Positions 26,682 through 27,505 of a stretch of DNA of 27,505 nucleotides are shown piece by piece. Each line of letters starts with the position of its first letter. The first letter of the stretch is position 1. The DNA lies in contig JAAMXY010004272.1 in the NCBI GenBank assembly GCA_019677205.1, positions 1 through 27,505 on the forward strand. The letters run 5' to 3'. Position numbers and translations under genes: made by a program. The notes under the pieces are model-generated. The model ran no database searches. It was not told the origin of the DNA and worked only from the letters and a program-made list of their open reading frames with translations. Source of the stretch: Pinguiococcus pyrenoidosus. Taxonomy: Eukaryota > Sar > Pinguiophyceae > Pinguiochrysidales > Pinguiochrysidaceae.

Positions 26682-27505
26682 TTACTTTCCCGGGCATCCC
26701 CCAATGCTCTCGAAAGTGTCCTCGCCCGTGATAGGATTTGTGCCCGTGAGGGTCGGGTTTTCGCACAACTTTCTCAGATCAAACTTGCCCTAAGGATTCG
26801 AAAAGGAAAAGGGGAGGAGGGATGAGTGGATGTACTGCATCCGCGCTGCTGCTTGCATCGCAACCGTACACAGCAAGACGTACGATGTAAGCTCCCGTGA
26901 AGTCAGCATTCTCTACGTTGGTGCTCTCGAAGTTGCTTCCCGTAAGCACGGCGTTGTTGAATCGCACATTCTGCAGGCGCCAGACGCAAAAGAGGAGACG
27001 GGGGCATTGGTCAGCCAAGCTGCAAGACTGGATGTAAACCAAAGATCTCCACAAAGCTCTCTCTACCTTCATGGAGGAGCCCTTGAAATCCACGCGGTCG
27101 ACCACGGCGTTGGTGAAATCCACGTCATCAAACTTGGCGTTCTCCGCATACGCCTTGCTGAGCTGCGCCTCCTTGAAGTTGGCGCCCCGGAAATCAGCAT
27201 TACTCAGGATCGCCCCCGACAGGTCGAAGCCCGCGGCGTCCTTCTTCTGCATGTCGCACTCGCGGAGGTCGTACAGCTTGTCCCTCGCCGCATTCGCTTG
27301 GCCAATCGTGCTGGAGCGGAAAGTGCACCGGTTCTGCGGGGTTCTCCACGTCACTACCGCCCGTCGGGTGAGCTTCAGGAATGCAAGGACCCACCTTGTC
27401 GGCCCGATCGATGGGCGGCAGCTTGAATTTCTCCGTCTGGCCGTCCGCGAGGGTCACCGCCGGACAGAAGCTAAGGCCAAACGCCGCCGCTAGGACACCA
27501 GACGC
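26682..27505 (-). CDS. Thylakoid lumenal pentapeptide-repeat protein (5' end outside window)
   Basis: Exons 27505-27395 (partial), 27333-27067, 26970-26884 and 26789-26682 have introns of 61, 96 and 94 nt, all phase 0. The visible part is 187 residues. It opens with SGVLAAAFGLSFCPAVTLAD, the hydrophobic core and Ala-type cleavage region of a thylakoid transfer signal, so its plastid leader lies beyond the window. Pentapeptide repeats (A-(N/D)-(L/F)-x-x) follow: FDLSGAILSNADFRGANFKE, NAKFDDVDFTNAVVDRVDFK and, after a junction, VLTGSNFESTNVENADFTGA. They should form a right-handed quadrilateral helix. The last exon GKFDLRKLCENPTLTGTNPI closes with a Cys-containing tail (GGCPGK). That order matches plant lumenal pentapeptide proteins of the TL15/TL17 kind as I know them; the paralogue is not certain. 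Role in plants: lumenal, poorly defined, redox-linked. Confidence 0.9.

Noticed and set aside
1-27505. tRNA, rRNA or snRNA genes
   Set aside because: Reading by eye I found no cloverleaf arms, A/B box pair or conserved rRNA segment. A covariance-model scan could still find a small RNA.

Overview
The window is ordinary nuclear DNA of a photosynthetic eukaryote. It is gene-dense and rich in short GT-AG introns. I could build 12 spliced or single-exon gene models, with about 34 introns, mostly 58-117 nt. No operon, phage, CRISPR or transposon signature is visible. Two genes point to a plastid: a thylakoid-lumen pentapeptide-repeat protein at the right edge and a plastid-type [2Fe-2S] ferredoxin-like protein at 4409-4910. 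The ferredoxin-like protein starts with a signal peptide followed directly by Phe (A|FLPP). That is the bipartite leader known from algae with red-derived complex plastids (cryptophytes, stramenopiles, haptophytes). I lean towards such an alga, possibly a cryptophyte, but the species cannot be fixed from this sequence.

Layout, left to right: tetraspanin-like membrane protein (-, 456-1881); divergent promoter; ERV41/46-ERGIC cargo receptor (+, 2349-3563); a long spacer with simple repeats; ferredoxin-like protein (+, 4409-4910); class I fructose-bisphosphate aldolase with an N-terminal signal sequence (-, 5238-6762); a giant intronless 2317-residue ORF of unknown function (-, 6959-13912); a PH-TPR protein in ten exons (+, 14340-16291); an unknown basic, probably nuclear, protein (-, 16310-17133); a leucine-rich protein (+, 17325-19143); a repeat-rich spacer; an unknown 300-residue protein (+, 19873-21030); a TM9SF/EMP70 nonaspanin (-, 21351-23551); a small, possibly myristoylated DUF4116-repeat-like protein (+, 24287-25139); an SRPBCC/START-fold protein (+, 25938-26509); and the thylakoid-lumen pentapeptide protein (-, 26682 to beyond the window).

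The genes do not form a pathway. Two functional themes recur: early secretory or endomembrane traffic (ERV41/46, TM9SF, tetraspanin, perhaps PH-TPR) and the plastid (ferredoxin-like, aldolase, lumen protein). The most interesting signals lie in gene structure. Tandem minisatellites sit exactly at 5' splice sites in the PH-TPR gene. A nine-nucleotide terminal coding exon supplies the last residues of the KxD sorting signal of the nonaspanin. Introns are over-represented whose two ends both read AG|GT. A 7-kb uninterrupted ORF stands among intron-rich neighbours.

Gene models were derived by hand from reading-frame continuity, splice consensus and family motifs. No alignment or transcript data were available.
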